NCBI GenBank assembly: GCA_030685065.1
Contig: JAUXQH010000135.1
Span: forward strand, 1 to 64,000
Length of the DNA stretch: 64,000 nt
From: Pseudomonadota bacterium
Lineage (GTDB): Bacteria > Myxococcota_A > UBA796 > SXON01
Reading direction: 5' to 3'
The notes under the pieces are model-generated. The model saw nothing but the letters and a program-made list of their open reading frames with translations. It was not told the DNA's origin and searched no databases. Below, one piece after another: positions 9,191-18,732 of the stretch (position 1 is the first letter of the stretch; the number at the start of each line of letters is the position of its first letter). Position numbers and translations under genes: made by a program.

Positions 9191-11725
9191 ATGACGTTGC
9201 GATGGAACGACGAGGCGCGGTGCCTCGATCTCGGCGTGCGCGATCTCCTCGACGAGGGAGACCGGCGCGGCCGCGCGCCGATGGCGCTCTCCGACCGCGC
9301 CCGGATGCGGGCGGGCGCCGACCTCCATCGCGACCTGCAGGCCACGCGGCGAGCCGAGTCGGAGGGGGTGTCCTCCGAGGTCACGCTCCGCCACTCGGTG
9401 GTCGTGCGCGGATGGACCTGCACCGTGCACGGTCGCGCCGACGTGGTCGCCGAGGAGGGGGGCCGCACGGTCGTCGAGGAGATCAAGTCGTCCCTGCTCG
9501 ACGGGGACGCGCTCGCCATGGCCCACACCTTCCCGGTGTGGGAGCGCCAGCTCGCCTTCTACGTGAGCTTCGCCGCGGCCGCGCGGCGGCCCGATCCGGT
9601 CGGGCGCCTGCGCGTCGTGTCGCTCCTCGACGGCGCGGAGCGCATCATCCAGGTGCCGCTCGATCCCGCGCTCGAGTCCTGGATCGTCGCGAGGCTGAAC
9701 GAGCTCGTTCTCGGGCGGGAGGAGCGCCTCGCGTGGTGGGCGCGCCGCCGACAGCTGCCGGTCCGCTTCGCGCACGACGAGGCGCGCACCGGCCAGGACG
9801 CCGTGGTGTCCGCCGTGGAGGAGGGGGTACGGCAGGGCCGCCACGTGCTGCTCGTCGCGCCGACGGGCGTCGGAAAGACCGCCGCGGTGCTGGCCGGCAC
9901 CCTCCGGGCCGCGGCGGCGTCCGGGCAGCGCGTGTGGTGGGCCACGGCGCGCACCACGCAGCAGGCGATGGTCGAGCGCACCGCCGCCGCGATGGCGGCC
10001 AGGGGCACGCCCGTGCGATCGGTCACGCTGCGCGCACGCGAGCGGGCGTGTCGTCGGGGAGGGGAGCCCTGTGACCCCGGCGCCTGCCCGCTCAAGGAGC
10101 CCGCCCCCGACCGGCTCGACGCCGCGCTCCAGGCGCTCGCCGCCCTCGGCCAGCCCGACGCCGACGCGCTCGCGCGGGTGGCCGCAGAGCACCGGCTCTG
10201 CCCGTACGCGCTCGCGCTCTCCTGGCTCGAGCGCTGCGACCTGGTCATCTGCGACTACAACTACGCCTTCGATCCGGACGTGCGGCTGCGCCTCGCGCTG
10301 GCCGACGTGCCCCACGTGCTCGTGGTCGAAGAGGCCCACCAGCTGCCCGACCGCGCGTGCGAGTGGGGCTCCCCGAGCATCGACTCGAAGCTCGTGAGCG
10401 ACGTGTTCGCCGCGCTCCCGGACGACCGCTCCTGGGCGCCCTTCCGCGCGCTCGCACACCAGGTCGCCGAGGGGATCGCGGACGCCGCGCTGCTGGCGAC
10501 CGGGGTGGGGGACAAGGAGGCCGTGCTCGTCGAAGCGAACACCCGGCGCTGGGTGGCTCTCCGCGACGCCGTCGACGATCTCGGCCTCGCCCACGCCGCG
10601 CTCAGCCAGGGCTACCCCCGGCCCGCGCCTCTGCCTCCGCTCCTCCTCCTCGCCGAGCCGCCGCCCTTTCCCTCCGCCCCGACGCCGCCCATGGACCCGT
10701 GGGTGGTGCTCGCGCGCGCCGTGATGCGGTTCGCGGGGGCGCTCGAGCGAGCGGGGGAGGAGACCGTCGCGCTCTGGTCGCCGGGGCCCGCGGTGCTGCC
10801 GGGGACGAGGCTCGAGGTGCCGGGCGGGCGCCTGGCCTTGTCCTGTCGGGACCCCTCTCGGGTCCTCGGGCCGCGCTTCACCGAGGCCCACGCGACGGTG
10901 TCCGTCAGCGCCACGCTCGCCCCCGGCTGGTTCTACCGCGATCGCTGCGGGATGGACGCGGGCAGGGCCCTCGAGGTGGAGGCGCCCTCGCCGTTCCCCC
11001 CCGAGCGGCGCCGCGTCCTCGTCGTCGGCGGCGTGTCCACCGAGTACAAGCACCGCCTCCGCGACCGAGACAAGGTCGCCGACATCGTCGGCCGGACGCT
11101 CGCCGCCGTGCCCGGCAACGCGGCCGTGTTCGTGTCGAGCTTCGAGCAGCTCCGCGATCTCGTCGCGGCCGTGTCACTCCCCGGCCGGGAGCTGCTCGTG
11201 CAGACGCCCGCCATGGACGAGGGGGAGCGCGCCCGTCTGCTCGATCGGATGCGCGACCCGACGGCCCCGCGCGCCCGGGTGCTCGTGGGCGTGCTCGGCG
11301 GCCTGTTCGCAGAGGGCGTGGATCTCCCGGGGGAAGCCCTCCGCGCGGTGCTCGTGGTGGGTCCCGCCCTCCCTCCTCCCACGCTCGAGCGCCGGCTCCT
11401 CCAGGCCTGGTACGAGGAGCGGTTCGACCAGGGCTTCACGCTCGCCTACGTGCAGCCGGGGATGACCCGGGTGGTCCAGGCGGGCGGGCGCGTCGTCAGG
11501 GGGCCCGGCGATCGCGGCGTGGTCGTGCTCATCTGCCAGCGCTTCCTCCGCAACGCCTACGCCGAGTGGCTGCCCGCGCCTTGGGATCCGCGCCGCACGC
11601 GCCGCCCCTGGGAGGACGTGGCCGCCTTCTTCGCGGAGGCGGAGGCAGCGGCCGAGAGCGCGGCCGACGCGGCGTCCGGAGAGCCCTCGTCGGAGCCTAT
11701 GGCGTTGCAGCCACCAGAAGCGTAG
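9191..11725 (+). CDS. PD-(D/E)XK nuclease fused to XPD/DinG-type Fe-S helicase
   Basis: The 844-aa protein joins two DNA enzymes. Residues about 60-130 show a Cas4/RecB-like nuclease: D84 in GRAD, E97-x-K99 in EIKSS, then Q120...Y124 (RQLAFY). A superfamily 2 helicase follows: Walker A APTGVGKT (K229), four cysteines suited to a 4Fe-4S cluster (C287, C294, C299, C337), the DEAH-equivalent EEAH at residues 380-383, and a motif VI-like QAGGRVVR near the C-terminus. Helicases of this family unwind DNA 5' to 3', and the nuclease could process the freed strand. The C-terminus is an Ala/Glu-rich tail. The start abuts the YkgJ-type gene stop. A DNA repair role is inferred. Confidence 0.85.
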   Translation: MTLRWNDEARCLDLGVRDLLDEGDRRGRAPMALSDRARMRAGADLHRDLQATRRAESEGVSSEVTLRHSVVVRGWTCTVHGRADVVAEEGGRTVVEEIKSSLLDGDALAMAHTFPVWERQLAFYVSFAAAARRPDPVGRLRVVSLLDGAERIIQVPLDPALESWIVARLNELVLGREERLAWWARRRQLPVRFAHDEARTGQDAVVSAVEEGVRQGRHVLLVAPTGVGKTAAVLAGTLRAAAASGQRVWWATARTTQQAMVERTAAAMAARGTPVRSVTLRARERACRRGGEPCDPGACPLKEPAPDRLDAALQALAALGQPDADALARVAAEHRLCPYALALSWLERCDLVICDYNYAFDPDVRLRLALADVPHVLVVEEAHQLPDRACEWGSPSIDSKLVSDVFAALPDDRSWAPFRALAHQVAEGIADAALLATGVGDKEAVLVEANTRRWVALRDAVDDLGLAHAALSQGYPRPAPLPPLLLLAEPPPFPSAPTPPMDPWVVLARAVMRFAGALERAGEETVALWSPGPAVLPGTRLEVPGGRLALSCRDPSRVLGPRFTEAHATVSVSATLAPGWFYRDRCGMDAGRALEVEAPSPFPPERRRVLVVGGVSTEYKHRLRDRDKVADIVGRTLAAVPGNAAVFVSSFEQLRDLVAAVSLPGRELLVQTPAMDEGERARLLDRMRDPTAPRARVLVGVLGGLFAEGVDLPGEALRAVLVVGPALPPPTLERRLLQAWYEERFDQGFTLAYVQPGMTRVVQAGGRVVRGPGDRGVVVLICQRFLRNAYAEWLPAPWDPRRTRRPWEDVAAFFAEAEAAAESAADAASGEPSSEPMALQPPEA

Positions 11726-11773
11726 GCGGACCGCGGGCATCGCTGTAGACTGGCGGCCCCCCCGGAGGCGTTC

Positions 11774-13699
11774 GTGCGCCTGTTCCCCCTCGTCCTGCTC
11801 CTCGCCTGCTCCGACTACGATCTCCGGCAGTCCACCGACGACAAGGGTGTCGAGGAGGACACCGGCGCGGACGGCCCGGACACGGACACCGACGAGGAGC
11901 CCTACCCCGAGGACACCGACCCGAACCTCTGCGAGGAACGCGACATCCCGGCGCGATCGATCGCGCAGAACGAGGAGTGCTACTCCGAGGGGCCCACCGT
12001 CGGCAGCTTCACCCCGATCGTGGAGTGGACGAAGGATCGCTGGAGCGTGGACCCCAGCTCCAACAACGTGATGATGATGCCGGCCGTCGGCTCGCTCACG
12101 GACGACGACGGGGACGGCGATGCCGACGCGGACGACGTCCCTGACATCGTGCTGATCAGCTACGGCGGGGACGGGACGCTGCGGGCCGTCAGCGGGGACG
12201 GCGGCGCGGAGATCTTCAACGTGGGGGGCCAGGGCCTCCAAGGCCAGGGCGGCGTGGCGCTCGGCGACATCGATGGGGACGGATGGACCGACATCGTCGC
12301 GGTCACGACGAACGCGGTCAAGGCGTTCGACGCCTCCGGCACCCTGATGTGGACCAGCGGCACGCTCTCCGGCCTCATCTACGGGACCTCCGACAACCCG
12401 GCGATCTCCGACATGGACGGCGACGGCCGCCCGGAGATCATCGTCGGCGGCGCCATCATCGACGCGACGGGTCGCGTGGTGGGGCGCGGCGCCCACGGCA
12501 TCGGCGGCGTGAACAACCAGAACGTCGGCACCACCTCGTTCGCGGTCGACCTCGACGGGGACGGCGAACAAGAGGTCGTCACCGGGAACGCCGCGTACAG
12601 TCGCGACGGCACCGCGCTCTGGTACAACCGCCAGGATGACGGCTACGTGGCCGTCGGCAACTTCGACGGCGACGACGACGCGGAGATCGTCGTCTCGACG
12701 GGCGGGCAGGTTCGCCTCCAGGACACGGACGGCACGGTGCTCTGCACCAACCGGATCCCCGGCGCCGACACGGCGGGGTACGGCGGGCCTCCCACCGTGG
12801 CCGACTTCGACGGCGATGGGGACGCCGAGTTCGCGCTCGCCGCGGGCTCCCGCTACTCGGTCTTCGAGTCGGACTGCTCGATCACCTGGCAGGCCGTCAC
12901 CCAGGACGGCTCGTCGGGCAACACCGGCTCGAGCGTCTTCGACTTCGAGGGCGACGGCATCGCGGAGGCCGTGTACGCCGATGAGACCCGCCTGTGGGTG
13001 TTCGCCGGCCCCGACGGCGCCATCAAGCTGGAGAGCTCCCAACACTCGAACGCGACGTGGCTCGAGTACCCCGCGATCGCCGATGTCGACGGGGACGGCC
13101 AGGCCGAGATCGTCGTGGCGAACACCCCCTACGGCGCCTCGTTCACCGGCATCACCGTCTTCGGGGACGCGGACGAGTCCTGGCGCTCGGGGCGCAAGGT
13201 CTGGAACCAGCACGCGTACCACATCACGAACGTGGAAGACGACGGCGGCATCCCGCGAAACGCCGACCAGAACTGGTTGACCTACAACAACTTCCGCTCG
13301 GGGGACATCGGCGCAGGCGGGGCCGGCGGCTACTCCGGGCCGGATCTGGTGGTCGAGGTCGAGGATGTCTGCATCGACGAGTGCGACGAGGGCCGTCTCA
13401 CCGTGTGGGTGACCGTCGGAAACGTCGGCTTCGAGGACGTAGAGACGGACTTCGATCTGAAGCTGATCGGCGTGGACGACACGGGGGGCGAGCGCCTCCT
13501 GGAGCAGTTCACCGTCACCGACACCATCGTGGCGGGCATGCGCCTCGCCGCCTTCGAAGTCGTGATCGACCCGGTGTCGGCCACCCTCGCGAGCGTGTAC
13601 GCCAAGGTGGACAAGGGGAACGACGCGCCGGACGACGACGTGTCCGAGTGCGTCGAGGACAACAACGAGAACGACTACAACGAGAACCTTTGTCCGTAG
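11774..13699 (+). CDS. FG-GAP/VCBS beta-propeller lipoprotein with C-terminal CARDB-like domain
   Basis: This 641-aa protein has a very short lipoprotein signal (MRLFPLVLLLAC, lipobox LLAC) and an acidic linker rich in Asp, Thr and Glu. Repeated calcium-type blades of the form DxDGDGxxDIV run through residues about 100-460 (for example GDIDGDGWTDIVAV and ADFDGDGDAEFAL). A CARDB-like adhesion domain starts near residue 520 (GPDLVVEVEDV), with Cys residues and an Asn/Asp-rich end. It is probably an exposed, calcium-stabilised surface protein. GTG at 11774 has GGAGG just upstream. Confidence 0.8.
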   Translation: MRLFPLVLLLACSDYDLRQSTDDKGVEEDTGADGPDTDTDEEPYPEDTDPNLCEERDIPARSIAQNEECYSEGPTVGSFTPIVEWTKDRWSVDPSSNNVMMMPAVGSLTDDDGDGDADADDVPDIVLISYGGDGTLRAVSGDGGAEIFNVGGQGLQGQGGVALGDIDGDGWTDIVAVTTNAVKAFDASGTLMWTSGTLSGLIYGTSDNPAISDMDGDGRPEIIVGGAIIDATGRVVGRGAHGIGGVNNQNVGTTSFAVDLDGDGEQEVVTGNAAYSRDGTALWYNRQDDGYVAVGNFDGDDDAEIVVSTGGQVRLQDTDGTVLCTNRIPGADTAGYGGPPTVADFDGDGDAEFALAAGSRYSVFESDCSITWQAVTQDGSSGNTGSSVFDFEGDGIAEAVYADETRLWVFAGPDGAIKLESSQHSNATWLEYPAIADVDGDGQAEIVVANTPYGASFTGITVFGDADESWRSGRKVWNQHAYHITNVEDDGGIPRNADQNWLTYNNFRSGDIGAGGAGGYSGPDLVVEVEDVCIDECDEGRLTVWVTVGNVGFEDVETDFDLKLIGVDDTGGERLLEQFTVTDTIVAGMRLAAFEVVIDPVSATLASVYAKVDKGNDAPDDDVSECVEDNNENDYNENLCP

Positions 13700-13868
13700 T
13701 CCGCCGGGCTCCCGCTCGTTTCCTGGCGCCCCCACGCTCCCGGGTGAGCCGCGTGCATTTGTGCTCGGGGCTGCGTACCGATAGGTAGGCGGGCTCGAGG
13801 AGGCCTTACTGGACGCGGATCGTCTGCTGGAGCTCAGGAAGCCGTTCGAGGATCTCGAGGCGTCCGCC

Positions 13869-15212
13869 GTGCGGATCGCCGCCGCGCGCCCGGGCGAGCT
13901 CCATGACGACGCGCTCTCGGCCATTCGCTACGTCCTGAACTTCGCGAAGTTGCTGGTCATCCGGGATCGCGCGGGGGTCGACCACGACGTGCAGGGCTTC
14001 ATGGCCTCGCACGCGTGGAAGGTGCGCGACGCGCTCACTCCGCACCTGCTGGAGGAGCCCTCCTTGTGGGGCGCCATGCGGGTGCTCCCCGAGCTCGTGG
14101 CGCTCACCCGGGATCGGCGCACCCGGCTCCTCGAACACTTCCCGCTCGACCGCGACAGCCTCGAGGCCGAGGTGACGACGCGGCAGTTGGTCGTCGTGTG
14201 CGGCGGGGGAGGAGGCGCCGGCTACGGCTACGCGGGCGCGTGGACCCTGTTCCATCGTCGCGGGCTGCAGCCCGAGCTCATCGCCGGTACGTCGATCGGA
14301 TCGTTGTTGGGGCTGTTCCGCGCGCGCCGACGCGTGTTCGACGGGGCGCCGCTCGTGGCCGCGGCCAAGCGCCTCTCGTGGGAGACCGTCTTCCGCGTCC
14401 TCCAGATCGAGAGCCGCTACGGCCTGCCCGCCACCCTGCGCCTCTACCTGCGGAGCGCGATCGGCTCGTTGTTCGAGACGCCCGACGGGCGCCCGCTCAC
14501 CTTCAGGGACCTCGAGATCCCGCTGCTCATCGTCACGACCGGCATCGGTGTCGAGGCGCTCAAGCACGATCTCTCGTACTACGAGCACTTCCTCGATGAC
14601 GCCGTTCGGCCGGGCGTGAAGCTCCAGGTCTCAACCCTGGCAAAGGTCGGGCAGGTCGCGACGATCTTCCGCGAGCTCTTGTCCACGCCCGACGCGCTCC
14701 GGGAGGTCGTGTTCGGGTCGGACCCCGCGACCTACGACGCCGACGTCCTGGATGCGGCCGGGTTCTCCTCCTCGATCCCGGGGCTCATCCACTACGACGT
14801 GCTCCGCGACGATCGCCGGATGAAGGTCCTGCTCGACGAGCTGTACGCGCGCTACGGCATCACGCGCCTCGCGGAGGGCGGCATCGTCAACAACGTGCCG
14901 GTGCGGCCCGCGTTCACCGAGGCGATGTCCGGGCGCCTCGTGCGTCGTAATCCGTATATTGTCGCGCTCGATTGTTTTCCGCCGAGGATGCGGGCGATCA
15001 TGTTCTACGGCGTGCAACAGATCGTGCGCCCGAACGTCCTGCGGAACATCCCCTACGCGAACACCTACCTGGCGATGGAGCGTACGCTCTCGCCGCTCAA
15101 CCTCGTCCCGAACGTGCCCGACGTGAACAAGGCGATGAACTGGACGATGGAGGAGCTCGAGCCCCACATGCCGGTCATCGAGCGGATGTGCACCCCGTTC
15201 CGCCCGATCTGA
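13869..15212 (+). CDS. Patatin-like phospholipase
   Basis: This protein (at least 447 aa) has the patatin oxyanion loop (GGGGGAGYGYAGAW) followed by the nucleophile elbow GTSIGS. The second catalytic position reads EGGIVNN where patatins normally have DGG, so a Glu stands in for the dyad Asp. It probably hydrolyses membrane lipids or acyl esters. GTG 13869 is the first conventional start, but the frame is open from 13785. A strong GAGGAGG at 13797-13803 sits five bases before a CTG at 13809, and the extra 20 codons look coding. The true N-terminus may therefore be longer. The MFS gene ends eight bases away on the opposite strand. Confidence 0.8.
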   Translation: MRIAAARPGELHDDALSAIRYVLNFAKLLVIRDRAGVDHDVQGFMASHAWKVRDALTPHLLEEPSLWGAMRVLPELVALTRDRRTRLLEHFPLDRDSLEAEVTTRQLVVVCGGGGGAGYGYAGAWTLFHRRGLQPELIAGTSIGSLLGLFRARRRVFDGAPLVAAAKRLSWETVFRVLQIESRYGLPATLRLYLRSAIGSLFETPDGRPLTFRDLEIPLLIVTTGIGVEALKHDLSYYEHFLDDAVRPGVKLQVSTLAKVGQVATIFRELLSTPDALREVVFGSDPATYDADVLDAAGFSSSIPGLIHYDVLRDDRRMKVLLDELYARYGITRLAEGGIVNNVPVRPAFTEAMSGRLVRRNPYIVALDCFPPRMRAIMFYGVQQIVRPNVLRNIPYANTYLAMERTLSPLNLVPNVPDVNKAMNWTMEELEPHMPVIERMCTPFRPI

Positions 15213-15219
15213 CCCGCGT

Positions 15220-16385
15220 TCAGCGCGCGGTGACGGATGCGCTGGCGCGCGCCGTCGCGGGAAAGGCCAGCGCGACCGCGCCGATCAGCAGCACGCCGGC
15301 CGCGTAGAAGGGGGCCGCGGGGCCGCCCGCGGTGAAGAGGATCCCCCCCAGGGCGGGGCCTGTCGCGCGGGCGAGCGCGCTGATCGACTGCGCGCTGCCG
15401 AGGACGGTTCCCTGGTCGCCGGCGGCGGCGCTGCGCGAGATGAGCGACTGGAGGCTCGGCGTCGCGAGCCCCTGGCCCACGGCGAGCAGGCAGAACACGC
15501 CGGCGAGGGCGTAGCCGGGGGGAGCCGTGGGGAGCGCCAGGATGCCGAGGGTGAGGAGGCCGAGGCCCACGGGGACCAGGGGCCGCTCGCCGAAGCGCTT
15601 GACCAACCGCCCGATGAGCCCCCCCTGCACGACGATGCCGAGGATGCCGACCAGCCCGAAAAGCCGCCCGATCTCCGCTGGCTCCATCCCGTGCGTCGCC
15701 TTGGCGAAGAGCGTGAACGTGCTCTCCATCAGGGCGAACGAGAAGACCTGCACGAAGGTCAACGCGATGCAGAGGCCGATCGCCGGCGCGGTGAGGGCGC
15801 TCCAGAGGGCGGCCGGCGCGATCGACCGGCGCGAGGGCAAAGAGCCGGCGTGGCGCGTCTCCGGGAGCCAGGCGAGCGCGAGCACGAAGTTCAGCGCGGA
15901 GAGGCCGGCCGCGAGCCAGAGGGGGAGCGTGAGGGAGGTCGTGGCGAGCTCGCCGCCGATGAACGGCCCGAGCGTGAAGCCGATGCCGAACGCGGCGCCG
16001 ATGAGGCCCATGCCCTTGGCGCGGTTCTCGGGCGTCGTCAGATCGGCCATGCACGCCTGCGCCGTGGAGATGTTGGCCGTCATCGCGCCGTGGAGGGTGC
16101 GGAACAGGAACAGCATCCACAGCGAGTTCGCCGAGGCAAAGCCCGCGAGCATCACGGCGGTGAGGCCCACCGACAACAACAGCACCGGGCGCCGCCCGAT
16201 GCGATCCGAGAGCTGGCCCCAGAGGGGGGCCGCCACGAACTGGGCGAGCGAGTAGCAGGCCATCAGGAGCGTGACCTGGAGCGGCGTGGCCGAGAAGTCC
16301 AGGGCGTAGAACGGGAGGAGCGGGATGACGATCCCGAACCCGACCAGGTCGAGGACCACGGTGAGGAATACGACGAGGATCGGCT

Positions 16386-16389
<4 letters not shown>
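15220..16389 (-). CDS. MFS efflux transporter (TetA/multidrug-type)
   Basis: The 389-aa protein has about 12 hydrophobic segments and the drug:H+ antiporter motif A between helices 2 and 3 (GQLSDRIGRRPVLLL). It starts FLTVVLDLVGFGIVIPLLP, matching the TetA/Bcr-type N-terminus with an Asp in helix 1. It lies in the inner membrane and should export a small molecule by proton exchange; the substrate is unknown. Its ATG (16387-16389) overlaps the stop of the upstream phosphatase gene by four bases (ATGA), so the two form an operon. Confidence 0.85.
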
Positions 16390-17162
<773 letters not shown>

Positions 17163-17244
17163 GGAGCCTCCGGAGCCCCACGGTCTAACCCGCCGTTCCG
17201 CGGGGCGGAGTGACGGCGGAACGAACGAGACGGGATCGACGGAG

Positions 17245-18699
17245 CTACGGGTCCTCCCTGGCGATGCGGGTCAGGAGCACCAGCTCCAGCATCGTGTCCC
17301 CGTCCACGTCGGTCGTGGCGAGTACGCTGCCGGTCTCGAGGTACTGGCGATCGGCCGCGACGGTGGTGGGCGCGCCGCTCATGAACTGGGTCGTCGGCCA
17401 CGCGGTGTAGGGGCCCCGCCACACGGTGGCCGCCCCCGCGCGGGTGGCCGAGGCGAGCCCGGTGCTGTTCGTCCCGGGTGCGCCGACGACGAGGTCGTTC
17501 ACGCCGTCGCCGTCGAGGTCGGCGATGTGGACGGCCGCTCCGAAATTGCCCCGCGCGAACTCGCCCCGGAGGGTGCGGGCGGGGCCCGGGGTCGCCAGAA
17601 TTCCCTCGCTCTCGAGTCGGGCCCGAAGGTCGCTCCCCGCGTACACCATGACCGCGCCCGTGGCATCGTCGTCTCCGCTCCCGCCGTCCGCCCCGGGAGC
17701 TCCTACGACCAGCTCGCTCAGGCCGTCGCCATCGAGGTCGCCCACGGCGATCGCCGAGCCGAAATTGGCGCCGGGCTCGCTCCCCGAGAGGACGAGGGCG
17801 GGGTCCGCGGCGACGTCGACGGGGCTGGTCCAGATCGAGACGGCGCCGGCGCCGTTCCGGGCGATGCCGCTCGCGTAGGGCGCGGCCACCACGAGCTCGG
17901 GGAACGCGTCGTCGTCGAGGGAGGTGGAGCAGCTCACCGCGTCGCCGAAACGCGCGCCGTCTCCACCGCCGAAGAGCTGGGGGAGATCGGCGCTGGACGC
18001 GAGCGTGGCCGGCATCGTGGCGGAGAGCGCAACGCTGAGCGAGCCGGCGAGGGCGGCGGCCCCGGGAGAGGCCCACGGGGCCGTCGCCGCCCAATCGGCG
18101 AGGCCGTCGGCATCGAGGTCGCCGCATGCCCAGACGCCTTCGCCGAAGTGGTCCTCCGCGTGCTCGCCGACCACGATCTGGGGGGCCGTGGCCCCGGCGA
18201 GCGAGGCGTCCGCGCCCTCGTAGAGGAAAACGGCGCCGACCGCGGAGAGCGTAGGCCCCGCGTCGCGAGCCGGCGCCCCGACGATCAGCCGCGTGCCGCC
18301 GTCGATGCCCTCCCCCAGGGCGACGGCCGCGCCGAAGCGCTCGCCCGTACCCCCGCCGGGAAGGACCGCGGTGAGGGCGCCGCCGCGCAGGAGGGACGCT
18401 CCGTCATGCCAGCGGACCTGGTCGGCGGCGGGGATGCCCAGCAGCAGCCCGCTGTCGACCCCGAGCACGGCCCAGTCGAAGCCGTCGGCATCCGCGCCGT
18501 TCGTCGCGAGCGCGGGCGAGAGGGCGTCCACATCGGCGAAGTCGAGATCCTCCGCCCGGAAGATCCCGATGGAGGCGCGTGGATAGAGCGCTCCGCAGCC
18601 CGCGCCCTCGCAGGGAGCGGGGCACCCGGTCAACAACCCCACAGAGAGCAGGAAGAGGCCCGTGTAAGGAGGGTCGAACGATGTTAATGGCGTCGACAA
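17245..18699 (-). CDS. FG-GAP (integrin-like) repeat lipoprotein
   Basis: The 484-aa protein has an N-terminal signal ending in the lipobox LLTGC, then CPAPCEGAGC. It has at least four FG-GAP blades with DxDxDGxxDxxVxAP signatures (GDLDGDGLSELVVGAPGAD and ADLDGDGVNDLVVGAPGTN are clear; two others are imperfect). It probably folds as a calcium-binding beta-propeller exposed outside the cell. The start is uncertain: TTG at 18697-18699 gives a complete signal peptide and has GGAAGG upstream. That start lies 33 bases from the divergent glgC start, so the two genes share a very short promoter region. Confidence 0.7.
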   Translation of the reverse strand: MSTPLTSFDPPYTGLFLLSVGLLTGCPAPCEGAGCGALYPRASIGIFRAEDLDFADVDALSPALATNGADADGFDWAVLGVDSGLLLGIPAADQVRWHDGASLLRGGALTAVLPGGGTGERFGAAVALGEGIDGGTRLIVGAPARDAGPTLSAVGAVFLYEGADASLAGATAPQIVVGEHAEDHFGEGVWACGDLDADGLADWAATAPWASPGAAALAGSLSVALSATMPATLASSADLPQLFGGGDGARFGDAVSCSTSLDDDAFPELVVAAPYASGIARNGAGAVSIWTSPVDVAADPALVLSGSEPGANFGSAIAVGDLDGDGLSELVVGAPGADGGSGDDDATGAVMVYAGSDLRARLESEGILATPGPARTLRGEFARGNFGAAVHIADLDGDGVNDLVVGAPGTNSTGLASATRAGAATVWRGPYTAWPTTQFMSGAPTTVAADRQYLETGSVLATTDVDGDTMLELVLLTRIAREDP

Positions 18700-18732
18700 T
18701 TCCGGCCTTCCGTCCGAATAGAAGGAGCTCGC

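Noticed and set aside
7880-11053. Very long open frame on the minus strand (over 1000 codons) opposite the helicase gene
   Set aside because: High GC codon use leaves antisense frames open; the translation has no recognisable domain, while the plus strand carries clear YkgJ and helicase motifs.
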